A stretch of 64,000 nucleotides of DNA from Kribbella caucasensis (GTDB taxonomy: Bacteria; Actinomycetota; Actinomycetes; Propionibacteriales; Kribbellaceae): the NCBI RefSeq assembly GCF_004361855.1, contig NZ_SNWQ01000003.1:496001-560000 (forward strand). The letters are read 5' to 3'. A program made the position numbers and the translations under genes. Positions within the stretch are counted from its first letter, which is position 1; every line of letters begins with the position of its first letter. The notes beneath the pieces were generated by a model that saw only the letters and a program-made list of their open reading frames with translations, had not been told where the DNA came from and did no database searches. Shown here in pieces: positions 44,101 through 52,064 of the stretch.

Positions 44101-44894
44101 ATGACTTCTGACCTGACGCGATCGGCGTCTGCCGGGATCGGCACTCGACTGCTCAGCAAGGTCCCTGAGGTGACCGTGTACTTCTGGCTCATCAAAGTGC
44201 TCGGGACAACGGTCGGTGAAACAGCCGCAGACTTCCTGAACGACACTCTGGGGTTCGGCCTCACCTACACCACCCTCGTGGTCGGCTGCGCTACTGGTGA
44301 TCGCGCTGATCTTCCAGTTCCGGGCCGACCGCTACGGTCCGGCCCTCTACTGGCCGGTCGTGGTGCTGACATCTGTGGCCGGCACCTTGATCACCGACAA
44401 CCTCACCGACTCGATCGGAGTACCGCTCGAGCTGACCACCGCGGTGTTCGCCGCCGCGCTCGCTGTCACGTTCGCACTCTGGTACGGCGCCGAACGCACC
44501 CTCTCGATCCACAGCATCGTCATGGTGCGCCGGCAGGCGTGGTACTGGCTGGCAATCCTGTTCACCTTCGCCCTGGGAACCGCGGCAGGTGACCTGGTGG
44601 CGGAGCAGTTCAGCCTCGGCTACTGGGTCTCGGCGGTCGTCTTCGCCGCGGTCATAGCAGTGGTGGCCGTGGCCCACTACGGTTTTGAAGCTCGGCCCGG
44701 TGGTGTTCTGGATCGCCTACATCCTGACCCGGCCGCTGGGAGCCTCGATCGGCGATTTCCTCTCCCAGCCCCGCGACGACGGCGGTCTCGGCCTCGGAAC
44801 GACCGGCACGAGCGCGCTCTTCCTGATCGCGATCCTCGCCCTGGTGACCTACCTGACCGTGACCAGAAAGGACCAACTCAGCGAGCCCCGGTAA
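44101..44894 (+). pseudogene. COG4705-like membrane protein with two frameshifts
   Basis: Three successive frames together make one polytopic protein of about 260 residues. Frame one: LSKVPEVTVYFWLIKVLGTTVGETAADFLND, in parts. Then from about 44290 IALIFQFRADRYGPALYWPVVVL, ITDNLTDSIGVPLELTTAVFAA, RRQAWYWLAILFTFALGTAAGD. Then from about 44685 KLGPVVFWIAYILTRPLGASIGDFLSQ to the stop. The family text (TTVGETAADF repeats, GDxxxxxFSLGYW, ILTRPLGASIGD) is that of COG4705 proteins, whose function is unknown. Each shift needs one extra base. Unless these are sequencing errors, the gene is dead, although a response-regulator box still precedes it. Confidence 0.7.
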
Positions 44895-45175
44895 GTCCGT
44901 CGGCCCCCGCCGGCTGCTCAGGCGTCGGCATCGTGCGTACCGCGGCAATGCCTGACCCGTGCCTCGAAGGGTTCTTGCCGTGGGCAACTTTGACTTGTCG
45001 GACGTTGTCACTGCTCACTCAGAGGAGGGTGTGCGGCCGCCGGTCGATGGAGCCAGAACTCCCACCTCCAGAGTCATCAGGGGCTCGGTTGCGATTGATG
45101 GGGTTGTCACAGGCGCGGTGTTGTTTGCCGTGGCGCCTGGTTGGGAGAACAGCCAGGCGGCCAGGGGTGCCGCCG
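44895..45175. other. No gene recognised
   Basis: About 280 bp between the COG4705-like pseudogene and the next remnant. The open frames have no family features, and I see no repeat or promoter. Confidence 0.4.
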
Positions 45176-45774
45176 GTGTCGCTGGAGATCGAGGATCCCA
45201 TCGAGAACTTCGGCAAGGTGCAGTCGGCTCTCGCGCAGCACAACGCCGCCGACACCTTCTCGCGTGACCTTGTGAGGAGCGGCATCCGGGCGAGGGGATG
45301 ATGCGCTATTCGACCGGAGGTGTCCGGGACTACATTCCGAACATGTGTGGCGGTCCCGACCTGCCTGCGACGATTACCGAGGTGCGGGCGTTTCAAGCGT
45401 GATACGGGCTCGCTGGTCACTCGGCGGTGTCCACGTGGGAGAACGGCGACGTCTGGGGATCGGATTTCCGCGACGACGGCGGCGACCTTGACCCATCGGG
45501 TGGGAGCGAACTCCCCGATGTATACCTGTTCGCCGGTCACGGGGGCTGCCAGAATCCTCCGGCCGCCACCAGCCCGGACTCCGCACTGGCCGTCGATCCC
45601 ACCACGGTGTTCGATTTCGTCCCCTACCCCGGTGCGCCTTCGGGTGACGTAGATCTGTACCTCAAGCACGAGACCTTCCTGACCTCGTTCGCGACCGGGG
45701 TCCACGCCGCGAGGCCGAGCGGCTTGGCCGCTCGCGTCTCCGGGAGGCGATCTGAGCGAATCGCGACCAACTAA
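45176..45774 (+). pseudogene. Broken AGHG-motif protein (possibly DUF6345-like)
   Basis: The first part reads SLEIEDPIENFGKVQSALAQ, then NNAADTFSRDL-like text, in one frame and stops at 45301. In the next frame RYSTGGVRDYIPNMCGG, ATITEVRAFQA, an in-frame TGA at 45400-45402 where Trp would fit, then YGLAGHSAVSTWENGDVW, ELPDVYLFAGHGGCQNPP. The FAGHG and CQNPP elements recall caspase-fold-like proteins annotated as DUF6345 in actinobacteria; I am unsure of the family. One frameshift and one nonsense codon make it a pseudogene. Its end runs up to the attachment-site repeats. Confidence 0.45.
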
Positions 45775-45790
45775 CGACCACTTTATGGCC
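45764..45790. repeat. Tandem 11-bp repeats, left of ssrA fragment B
   Basis: CGACCAACTAA, CGACCACTTTA and TGGCC follow each other exactly as at 18261-18287. Identity extends to a 32-bp block starting AATCG upstream. Confidence 0.6.
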
Positions 45791-45862
45791 ATTGAAGACC
45801 ATTGACAGGCAACCGCCGGCAACTACGAAATCGCTGTAATGCAAGGGGATTCAGTACTTCCC

Positions 45863-45920
45863 AACCATGCACAACTAGTGCGGTTTGAAGGACGCGGGTT
45901 CGATTCCCGCCACCTCCACC
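45863..45920 (+). other. Fragment of the tmRNA (ssrA) 3' end: attachment-site scar B
   Basis: GAAGGAC precedes a perfect T-arm (GCGGG, loop TTCGATT, CCCGC), then CACCTCC and ACC. The GGAC-GCGGG-TTC text is typical of tmRNA 3' ends. The T-stem differs from fragment A (GGGGG/CCCCC) but both pair fully, so the copies came from different elements rather than from a recent duplication. Upstream CCAACCATGCACAACTA is also shared with A. The tRNA-like 5' half and tag frame are missing. Confidence 0.7.
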
Positions 45921-45929
45921 CCTCGAGAA

Positions 45930-45960
45930 GTGCCTGGTCAGAGCAACATCGGCCAGGCAC
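45930..45960 (+). terminator. Hairpin after ssrA fragment B
   Basis: GTGCCTGG at 45930 and CCAGGCAC at 45953 form an 8-bp stem with a 15-base loop, in the same place as the longer hairpin after fragment A. Confidence 0.55.
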
Positions 45961-45972
45961 CTCGTCGTTCCA

Positions 45973-45994
45973 CGACCACTTAACGACCAGTGTC
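45973..45994. repeat. Tandem 11-bp repeats, right of ssrA fragment B
   Basis: CGACCACTTAA at 45973 is followed by CGACCAGTGTC at 45984, the counterpart of the pair at 18468. Confidence 0.5.
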
Positions 45995-46148
45995 CGCGGA
46001 GCACCCTGTGTTGCGACGTTGACTAGAACCCGCCGTGCCGTCGACACCACAAGTTCCAGGATTCCTGGAGCTGCGTCGTCAGGCCAGGCCGGGATTCTCA
46101 CCGGCTTCTCCTGACTTCCTCTGAGTCCAGCGACTCGGAGGTCATCGG

Positions 46149-47552
46149 TCAACGGGTTCTCCTGCGGATAAGCCGAACCCTCAGCGCCTTGGTGGAGCGG
46201 GCACGGACTGCTCCGGTCCAGAGGCCGGCTCCGTAGGCGAGGTCGTCGAGCCGTCGGGCGACGACATACGAGACGGGGCCGATGCTCGACCGGTGAGGCC
46301 AATAGCTGGCCAGGTCCACGACGGCCGCAACGAGGACAGCACGGCGTGCTCGCGGGGAGAACATGGCGGCCGCTGCGGCGGCAGGCCACCAGTGTCGAAG
46401 GATGAGTGCTGACTCTTGTCGTGCCATCCAGACCAACCCGTCTGTCGCCAGTTGGGCGGCGAGCCGCGAGCGTGCGGGGGTCTCCGGCAGGGTGTGGTTC
46501 AGGACGTGGCCGGCCCGAGCGACCGCCGCCAGGGCGACACCGATGGACCAGGGTCGTTGGGCGAGCAGGGCGATCGCTGCCGCGGCATATGTGGGTGACA
46601 GCACCGCAGGGGCGACCAGGTCCCCATGTCGCTGGGCGAGTGCGGCACCACCGGTGCCGTACACGAACTTGCGCCCGAGCCACGTACGCACGGTCGACCG
46701 GGTCTCGTGGTCGACCACGAAATCGGGGTCGTACCTCACGCGCCAGCCCTTGTCGGTCAGTCGCCAAACGAAGTCGACGTCCTCGCCGACGCGCATCTGG
46801 TCGTCGAAACCCTTGCCGATGGCATCGACCCGGGCAACCAGACAAGCGCCCGGCAACCATGCGACAGCGCCACCAGGGCGTACTCCCGAAGCCTTGCCGC
46901 CGAGGTCCAGCGACGACGCGATCTCGTCGTACTTCTGGAACCAGCGCGGCTGATCAGACGGGGCTCGGCCCTTCACCAGCGGGGCGACAAGCGCCAGCCG
47001 TGGGTCGGCGAAGTGCGCTCCGAGCCGCAGCAGTACGTCGGGATCGGCCATGACGTCGGAGTCGACGAACGCGACCAACGGCGTCGACACCTCGCGAAGT
47101 CCAGCATTGCGGGCACCTGCCGGACCCACGTTCTGCTCGAGTACGACGAGTTGCGCGCCGAGTCGCTTGACGACGTTCGCCACCGCCGCGGGGTCGTGGG
47201 ATGCATCGTCGACCACGATGCAGCGCAGCGTCGGGCGTAGCGCTGAGAGCAGCCGCTCCAATTCCTGGGCCCGATCGCGGACAGGTATCACGACCGTCAG
47301 ATCGTCCGGCGTACAGCTCTCGGCGGCTCCCAGGATCGGTACGGCGAGATCGGCGTCCAGCAGCCGATCGACCAGGACACGGCTCGCCTTGTCACAAACC
47401 TCGACGACCCCGTCCTCGACTATGGTCGCGGCCCGATCGGTGAAGCGGACGGCACGCAACGGTGTCCCGCCGACCAGGGTTCGGCCGGAGTCGGCGACCC
47501 GGATGTCGTCGCGGATCCGCACGGTGAATCCATCGGGGAGACTCGCGCTCAT
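46149..47552 (-). CDS. mftF: Mycofactocin glycosyltransferase MftF
   Basis: A 467-residue GT2-family enzyme. The N-terminal part contains a DGVVEVCDKASRVLVDRLLDADLAVP segment typical of MftF. Then follow TVVIPVRDRAQELERLL, CIVVDDASHDP, QNVGPAGARNAGL and FVDSDVMADPDVL, the nucleotide-sugar/metal-binding DxD, and the MRVGEDVDFVWRLTDKGWRVRYDP acceptor part. The C-terminus is hydrophobic in places and may contact the membrane. MftF adds beta-1,4-linked glucose units to premycofactocin, giving the oligoglycosylated cofactor. ATG 47552 overlaps the SDR stop by 4 bp. A longer upstream open frame is only an antisense-type shadow of the SDR. It ends the mft operon, 150 bp from the ssrA scar. Confidence 0.9.
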   Translation of the reverse strand: MSASLPDGFTVRIRDDIRVADSGRTLVGGTPLRAVRFTDRAATIVEDGVVEVCDKASRVLVDRLLDADLAVPILGAAESCTPDDLTVVIPVRDRAQELERLLSALRPTLRCIVVDDASHDPAAVANVVKRLGAQLVVLEQNVGPAGARNAGLREVSTPLVAFVDSDVMADPDVLLRLGAHFADPRLALVAPLVKGRAPSDQPRWFQKYDEIASSLDLGGKASGVRPGGAVAWLPGACLVARVDAIGKGFDDQMRVGEDVDFVWRLTDKGWRVRYDPDFVVDHETRSTVRTWLGRKFVYGTGGAALAQRHGDLVAPAVLSPTYAAAAIALLAQRPWSIGVALAAVARAGHVLNHTLPETPARSRLAAQLATDGLVWMARQESALILRHWWPAAAAAAMFSPRARRAVLVAAVVDLASYWPHRSSIGPVSYVVARRLDDLAYGAGLWTGAVRARSTKALRVRLIRRRTR

Positions 47553-48343
47553 GCGTGGAACCCGCCGTCCGCGTGGAGCACGCTTCCGTTGATGACGGCC
47601 CCTTCGTGCGAGCAGCAGAATGCGATCGCGGCGGCGATCTCGTCCGGCTCGAGAAGGCGTTTGGCGAGTTGGCTGTCGGCGAACTCTTCCGAGCTGCTGA
47701 GGCCGTAGAGGTCGGCGGAGGCGTCGAGCATGTCGGTGCGGGTCGAGCCGGGCGACACGGCCGCCGCGGTGATGCCGGTTCCGACGAGGTCGGCCGCGAG
47801 CCCTTTGACCAGGCCGACAACGGCGTGCTTTGCCATGCCATAGCCTGCGAGGCCGTACAGCCCGCGGGTGCCGGCCGCGGATGCGACGGCCACAAAGCGA
47901 CAACCGGCCGGATCCGAGTTGGCCAGCATTGCCGGCGTCGCCGCAACAGCGGTGTTCCAGACTCCCAGAACGTCCACCTGCCACAGCAGATCGAGTTCCG
48001 ATTGCGGTGTTTGCCATAGCGGAGCTCCGCCGCGGATCACCGCGGCGCTCGCGACAGCGGCATCGAGTCGTCCCCAGCGGTCGACGGCCATCGTGACGGC
48101 CCGCTTGAGGGCGTCTCGGTCCCGTACGTCGGCGACGTACGGCATGACCTGGTCCTGGAGGCCGTCGACGACCTTGGCCAGGTCGTTCCGGGTGGGCATC
48201 GGGTACGGCGCACTGCTCTGTGGGTCGTCGCCTTCGCACGAGTCCAGCGCGACAACGCCGTACCCCTGAGCAGCCAGGGTCCGGACGGTCGCCGCACCGA
48301 TGCCCCTCGCGGCGCCGGTGACCAGCGCAACGCGCGCGGTCAT
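47549..48343 (-). CDS. Mycofactocin-coupled short-chain dehydrogenase
   Basis: A 264-residue SDR between mftE and mftF. It begins ARVALVTGAARGIGAATVRTLA, with ASAAV in place of NNAG, catalytic Ser in ASAAGTRG, Tyr-Lys in YGMAKHA and the C-terminal GAVINGSVLHADGGF. An SDR in just this position is known in many mft loci (subfamily TIGR04504 by my recollection) and uses mycofactocin as external electron acceptor for a tightly held NAD. It overlaps both neighbours by 4 bp. The alcohol substrate is unknown. In some mycobacteria such SDRs support ethanol or methanol-type growth. Confidence 0.85.
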   Translation of the reverse strand: MTARVALVTGAARGIGAATVRTLAAQGYGVVALDSCEGDDPQSSAPYPMPTRNDLAKVVDGLQDQVMPYVADVRDRDALKRAVTMAVDRWGRLDAAVASAAVIRGGAPLWQTPQSELDLLWQVDVLGVWNTAVAATPAMLANSDPAGCRFVAVASAAGTRGLYGLAGYGMAKHAVVGLVKGLAADLVGTGITAAAVSPGSTRTDMLDASADLYGLSSSEEFADSQLAKRLLEPDEIAAAIAFCCSHEGAVINGSVLHADGGFHA

Positions 48344-49059
48344 CCCACCACGTCCGCCGCAGCAGTCCGATGCAAGAACCCACGAGAGTCCGGACGACCG
48401 CGAACAACGGCGGCGATGTCCCGTGCCATGGTTTCCAGACAACGCGCACCCTCGTTGGCGTTGGCGCCGGTTGGGTCGCCGAGAACCCCGTTGGGGGCTA
48501 CGGCCCGGACGCCATCTCGTACCAATGCCGGTAGCAGTTCGCTGATGGGCGTCGTGTTGCCGGCCTCGGCCCGGTGTCTTCTTACGGCCCAGGGCTGCAG
48601 GTGCAGCATCAGGGACGTCTCGGTGTACCCGGCGTGGGCGTCAATGCCTTCAGTGGCGCAGGCGGCCCAGCCGACGTCGTGCTCCTCTTGGAGGAGTTGA
48701 CCCACCGCACGCGCCAACGCGCAGGTATTGCCACCGTGGGCGTTGACGATAACGATCCGGTCGGCCCACGTCCGCATCGATCTGACCAGCTCAATGATCA
48801 CCTGACTCAGCGACTCCGCCCCGATCGAGGACGTTCCGGGGAAATCCTGGTGCTCACCGCTGGCGGTGTAGGCCATGACCGGTGCGACGAACACCTCATC
48901 GTTCATGAGCTCCGCCACCCGTCGCGCCACAGCCGCGGCGATCACCGCATCGGTGTCGAGAGGAAGGTGCGGGCCGTGCTGCTCAATCGAGCCGACCGGT
49001 ACCAGCACCAACGGCCTGTATCCAACCTCGGTCCACGTCGCAGCCGCCAGCACGCTCAT
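48340..49059 (-). CDS. mftE: Mycofactocin peptidase MftE
   Basis: A 239-residue creatininase-family metallopeptidase. Metal ligands are seen in GSIEQHGPHLPLDTD (Glu26, His28, Asp35) and IVNAHGGNTCALA (His108), with Glu in VGEHxx-like GEHQDFPGTSS. In mycofactocin biosynthesis it cuts the modified MftA after MftC action and releases the C-terminal Val-Tyr-derived AHDP. It overlaps mftD and the SDR by 4 bp. Length and order agree with known loci. Confidence 0.92.
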   Translation of the reverse strand: MSVLAAATWTEVGYRPLVLVPVGSIEQHGPHLPLDTDAVIAAAVARRVAELMNDEVFVAPVMAYTASGEHQDFPGTSSIGAESLSQVIIELVRSMRTWADRIVIVNAHGGNTCALARAVGQLLQEEHDVGWAACATEGIDAHAGYTETSLMLHLQPWAVRRHRAEAGNTTPISELLPALVRDGVRAVAPNGVLGDPTGANANEGARCLETMARDIAAVVRGRPDSRGFLHRTAAADVVG

Positions 49060-50276
49060 GGTGTCGTGCCGACATCCGCCTGGGACGGAAGACCCAGGAT
49101 CCGGTGAAAGTTGTCAGGCATGACAAGGTGATCGGGCGTCAGGTCGTGAACCGATGGCAGTCGCATGGCCAGTAGGGTGGAGTCCACGCCGCCGCGAAGG
49201 ATGTCCAGCACGTTCTCTACCCCGGCCTGACCGTTCGCTGCAAGGCCCCACAGATAGGCACGGCCTATCATGACGGCGCGTGCCCCCAGACACAGCGCCT
49301 TGACCACGTCGGAACCGCGCCGGATCCCTCCGTCGAGGAGCACCTCGATATCGTTGCCGACAGCATCCGCGATCGGTTTGAGCATCCGGATCGCTGCCGG
49401 AGTGCCGTCGAGATTGTTGCCACCGTGGTTGGAGACCGAAATCGCCGTACATCCTGCATCGACGGCGCGATGTGCATCGTCGATACGGCACACTCCCTTC
49501 AGCATGAACGGTCCGTCCCACTCCTTACGAAGCCACTGCACGTCGTCCCAGGTCGGCGCCGGGGTCTGCATCCACTCGTAGTAGGCGCCGAAGAACGTCG
49601 GCCCGCGGTCACCGGGCTCGGCGAGGTTCGGTGCGGTCAGGTCCGGGATCTGCTTGCTCTTGGCGAAGTCGTAGAGCCATCGCGGCCGACGCAACACCTG
49701 CGGCGCGAACCGCATCGCGGCGTGCAGGTCGATCTTTTCCGGGATCTCGGGACTGCCCCAGTCACGACCCATCGAAAAAGACCAGTCCAGCGTGGCGATC
49801 AGCCCCACCGCGCCTGCCGCCCGGGCCCGCTCCATCCGGGCCAGCATGTCGTCCTTGGACCCCATCCAGTACATCTGGAAGAAGGTCTTCGGGTTGGCCG
49901 AGACAACCTCCTCAATCGGTTTGCTGGCGAACGAGCTGAGCCCCATCGCGGTACCGCGAGCCGCCGCGGCTCGGGCAACTGCCACTTCGCCGTCGGGATG
50001 GACCGCTTGTACACCGGTCGGGGAGATCACCACTGGCATCGAGATGTCCTGCCCCATCACCGTGGTGGCGAGCACACGGTCGGAGGACGGCCCAACGATG
50101 TGAGGTGCGAAGCCGAGCTCGGTGAAGGCCGCCATGTTGTCCTGATAGGACTGGCCGCGCTCCGACCCGGCGAGCAATGCGCTGTACACAGACGAGGGCA
50201 ACCTCTTCTCAGCACGACGCTGCGCAACGGAAACGGTCTCAAACCACGGGTTCCGTGCCCAGGGGTTCTTCGGCAT
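49056..50276 (-). CDS. mftD: Mycofactocin flavoprotein dehydrogenase MftD
   Basis: A 406-residue FMN enzyme of the L-lactate dehydrogenase/glycolate oxidase family. It starts KNPWARNPWFETVSVAQRRAEKRLP, the usual MftD opening. The FMN barrel shows PVVISPTGVQAVHPDGEVAVARAA, FQMYWMGSKD and ISVSNHGGNNLDGTPA with the catalytic His, then DGGIRRGSDVVKALCLGARAVMIGR. MftD deaminates the AHDP intermediate to form premycofactocin, the redox-active dicarbonyl. It starts 4 bp before the mftC stop region ends (gap of 3 bp). Confidence 0.93.
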   Translation of the reverse strand: MPKNPWARNPWFETVSVAQRRAEKRLPSSVYSALLAGSERGQSYQDNMAAFTELGFAPHIVGPSSDRVLATTVMGQDISMPVVISPTGVQAVHPDGEVAVARAAAARGTAMGLSSFASKPIEEVVSANPKTFFQMYWMGSKDDMLARMERARAAGAVGLIATLDWSFSMGRDWGSPEIPEKIDLHAAMRFAPQVLRRPRWLYDFAKSKQIPDLTAPNLAEPGDRGPTFFGAYYEWMQTPAPTWDDVQWLRKEWDGPFMLKGVCRIDDAHRAVDAGCTAISVSNHGGNNLDGTPAAIRMLKPIADAVGNDIEVLLDGGIRRGSDVVKALCLGARAVMIGRAYLWGLAANGQAGVENVLDILRGGVDSTLLAMRLPSVHDLTPDHLVMPDNFHRILGLPSQADVGTTP

Positions 50277-50279
50277 GAG

Positions 50280-51539
50280 TCAGTCGCTCCGGATTTTCGA
50301 TGGGTGTCCATCCTGGTAGCCCGCGAGTGGGTGCTCGGCGCACGCGGAGACGGGCGGACCGACGAGATCATCGCGCCGGCTCAACTGGAGCAGCACCGGC
50401 TCGTTGCGCGTCGGCGTGCGCCTCGAGTGGTCCTGGCTCTGAGCCGGCACCGTGCGCTGTCCGGCGAGGGCGAGCTCGCCGTAGCCCTGCACGCACTCGG
50501 GATCGGGGCCGTCCAGTGGGAGACCGGTGAAGAACTTGGCGGCCATGCAGCCGCCCCGGCAGGAGTCGAAGAATGTGCATTTCGTGCAGGCGCCCGACGT
50601 CTGCGGAGACCGCAGGTCGGAGAACAGCGACGATGTCTGCCAGACCGTCTGGAACCCGCCGTCGGTCACCACGTTGCCCGCCAGGAAGCTTTCGTGGATC
50701 GCGAAGGGGCACGCGTACACGTCACCCACCGGGTCGATCAGACAGACCACCCGGCCGGCACCGCACAGATTGAGCCCGGGAAGGTTCTCGCCGAAGGCAG
50801 CGAGGTGGAAGAACGAGTCGCCGGTCAGCACCCCGTCACCATTGGCCAGCAGCCAGTCGTACAGAGTGCGTTGCTGCTCGGCAAGAGGGTGGAGCTCGTC
50901 CCACACGTCCGCGCCACGACCTGATGGGCGTAGCCGCGTCAGCCGCAGCGTCGCGCCGTACCGGTCGGCGAGCGCCTTGAACTCGTCGAGCTGGGTAACG
51001 TTGTGCCGAGTCACGACGACGGACAACTTGGCGTCCTCGAAACCAGCGTCCGCCAGGTTGCCCAGCGCCCGCACAGCCGTGTCGAAAGACCCCGCGCCGC
51101 GGACGTAGTCGTTCACGACAGCCGTCGCACCATCCAGCGACACCTGGACGTCGACGTAGTCGGTCGACGCCAGGAACCGAGCCCGCTCAGGTGTGATCCG
51201 GACGCCGTTCGTGGAGAACTTCACGCCCACGTGATGGTCCACCGAGTACTGCAGCAGGTGCCAGAAGTCCGGCCGAATGGTCGGCTCGCCACCTCCGATA
51301 TTGACGTAGAAGACCTGCATCCGCTCGAGTTCATCGACAACCGCTTCGCACTGCGCGGTCGTCAGCTCCCCCGGGTCACGACGACCTGACGAGGAGAGGC
51401 AGTGTGCGCAGGCCAGATTGCACGCATACGTCAGTTCCCAGGTCAGGCAGATCGGGGCATCCAGGCCGTACTCGAACTGCTCCACCAGTGACCCGGTCAG
51501 GGGGCGCTGTCCGATTGGAACCTCATTCAGCAGTGTCAT
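50280..51539 (-). CDS. mftC: Mycofactocin radical SAM maturase MftC
   Basis: A 419-residue radical SAM/SPASM protein. The radical SAM cluster motif is CNLACAHC (Cys40, Cys44, Cys47), followed by GGGEPTIRPDFW. The SPASM region holds the auxiliary-cluster cysteines in GLNLCGAGRVVC, DVYACPFAIH, GACTKCTFFDSCRGGCMAAKFF and PECVQG. MftC decarboxylates and cyclises the C-terminal Val-Tyr of MftA bound by MftB. ATG 51539 overlaps mftB by 4 bp; the upstream 27 codons of the open frame are not believed. The tail with NEPVLLQLSRRDDL and CAEHPLAGY is usual for MftC. Confidence 0.94.
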   Translation of the reverse strand: MTLLNEVPIGQRPLTGSLVEQFEYGLDAPICLTWELTYACNLACAHCLSSSGRRDPGELTTAQCEAVVDELERMQVFYVNIGGGEPTIRPDFWHLLQYSVDHHVGVKFSTNGVRITPERARFLASTDYVDVQVSLDGATAVVNDYVRGAGSFDTAVRALGNLADAGFEDAKLSVVVTRHNVTQLDEFKALADRYGATLRLTRLRPSGRGADVWDELHPLAEQQRTLYDWLLANGDGVLTGDSFFHLAAFGENLPGLNLCGAGRVVCLIDPVGDVYACPFAIHESFLAGNVVTDGGFQTVWQTSSLFSDLRSPQTSGACTKCTFFDSCRGGCMAAKFFTGLPLDGPDPECVQGYGELALAGQRTVPAQSQDHSRRTPTRNEPVLLQLSRRDDLVGPPVSACAEHPLAGYQDGHPSKIRSD

Positions 51540-51835
51540 GCGGAGACCTCCGCAGTCTTGTTGGGGCAGATCATGTCGGTGGCAGCCAGAGCTTCGAGCG
51601 CCTCGACGTACGCCGGCCACTGCTCTTGCCGTACTCCGGCAGCGATCAATGCGGCCCGGACGTCGACATGGTCGGCCAGCAGGTTCACGACGTTCACCAG
51701 GTCACGTCGCTTCAAGAAGGTCAACCGGCGGGTGCCGAAGTGATAGGCCAGCGCACCGAACGGTTCGGGGCGGAGCGCCACCGACGCTGACAACCGCCAT
51801 GGTTGGTCGAGCATCGCACCGATTTCGGGTCGCAT
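51536..51835 (-). CDS. mftB: Mycofactocin peptide chaperone MftB
   Basis: A 99-residue RiPP recognition protein. It has the MftB text WRLSASVALRPEPFGALAYHFGTRRLTFLKRRDLVNVVNLL. It binds the MftA leader and presents it to MftC. The start at 51835 is chosen because GGGAG lies six bases upstream, 17 bp after the mftA stop; a start at 51865 would overlap mftA by 14 bp and has no ribosome site. It ends GADMICPNK-like (ATDMICPNKTAEVSA) and overlaps mftC by 4 bp. Confidence 0.9.
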   Translation of the reverse strand: MRPEIGAMLDQPWRLSASVALRPEPFGALAYHFGTRRLTFLKRRDLVNVVNLLADHVDVRAALIAAGVRQEQWPAYVEALEALAATDMICPNKTAEVSA

Positions 51836-51851
51836 CGTGGCTCCCAGCCGC

Positions 51852-51989
51852 TCAGTACACGCCACACATGCCGTCGATCGAGACTTCTTCGATCAGAGCC
51901 TCGACGCTCACCGGCGGCTCGACGTCCACATCGGCGACAGGGGCCTGGGGGTCGTCGATGGCGATGGTGCGGGGTTCGTTGTTCGGCAT
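51852..51989 (-). CDS. mftA: Mycofactocin precursor peptide MftA
   Basis: A 45-residue peptide, too short for usual gene calls. It ends EEVSIDGMCGVY, the invariant C-terminus of mycofactocin precursors; the last Val-Tyr becomes the cofactor after action of MftC, MftE and MftD. The leader is acidic (NNEPRTIAIDDPQAPVADVD, then VEPPVSVEALI) for MftB recognition. AAGGAGG lies six bases before ATG 51989. It is the first gene of the minus-strand operon and faces mftR across 75 bp. Confidence 0.95.
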   Translation of the reverse strand: MPNNEPRTIAIDDPQAPVADVDVEPPVSVEALIEEVSIDGMCGVY

Positions 51990-52029
51990 GTTTGCCTCCT
52001 TGGGTGGTGGTGCGACTCAGGGGCCTGTA

Positions 52030-52043
52030 GAGTAATGGCACTC
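52030..52043. promoter_or_regulatory. Inverted repeat between mftA and mftR (candidate MftR operator)
   Basis: GAGT-AATGGC-ACTC is an inverted repeat in the 75-bp divergent space. TAGAGT at 52028 could be the -10 of mftR. A TetR-type repressor bound here would control both directions. Confidence 0.4.
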
Positions 52044-52064
52044 AGCGCCAAAAAGGAAGGGTTC

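Noticed and set aside
45400-45402. TGA as selenocysteine codon
   Set aside because: The upstream frame has its own frameshift, no SECIS-like hairpin is evident right after the TGA, and Trp-to-stop mutation is simpler in decayed DNA.
47553-48449. Long N-terminal extension of mftF
   Set aside because: It lies over the SDR gene in another frame. The ATG at 47552 fits the MftF family and overlaps the SDR stop by 4 bp.
51837-52064. N-terminal extension of mftR
   Set aside because: It is antisense to mftA and its text has no TetR features; the GTG at 52065 has a proper ribosome site.
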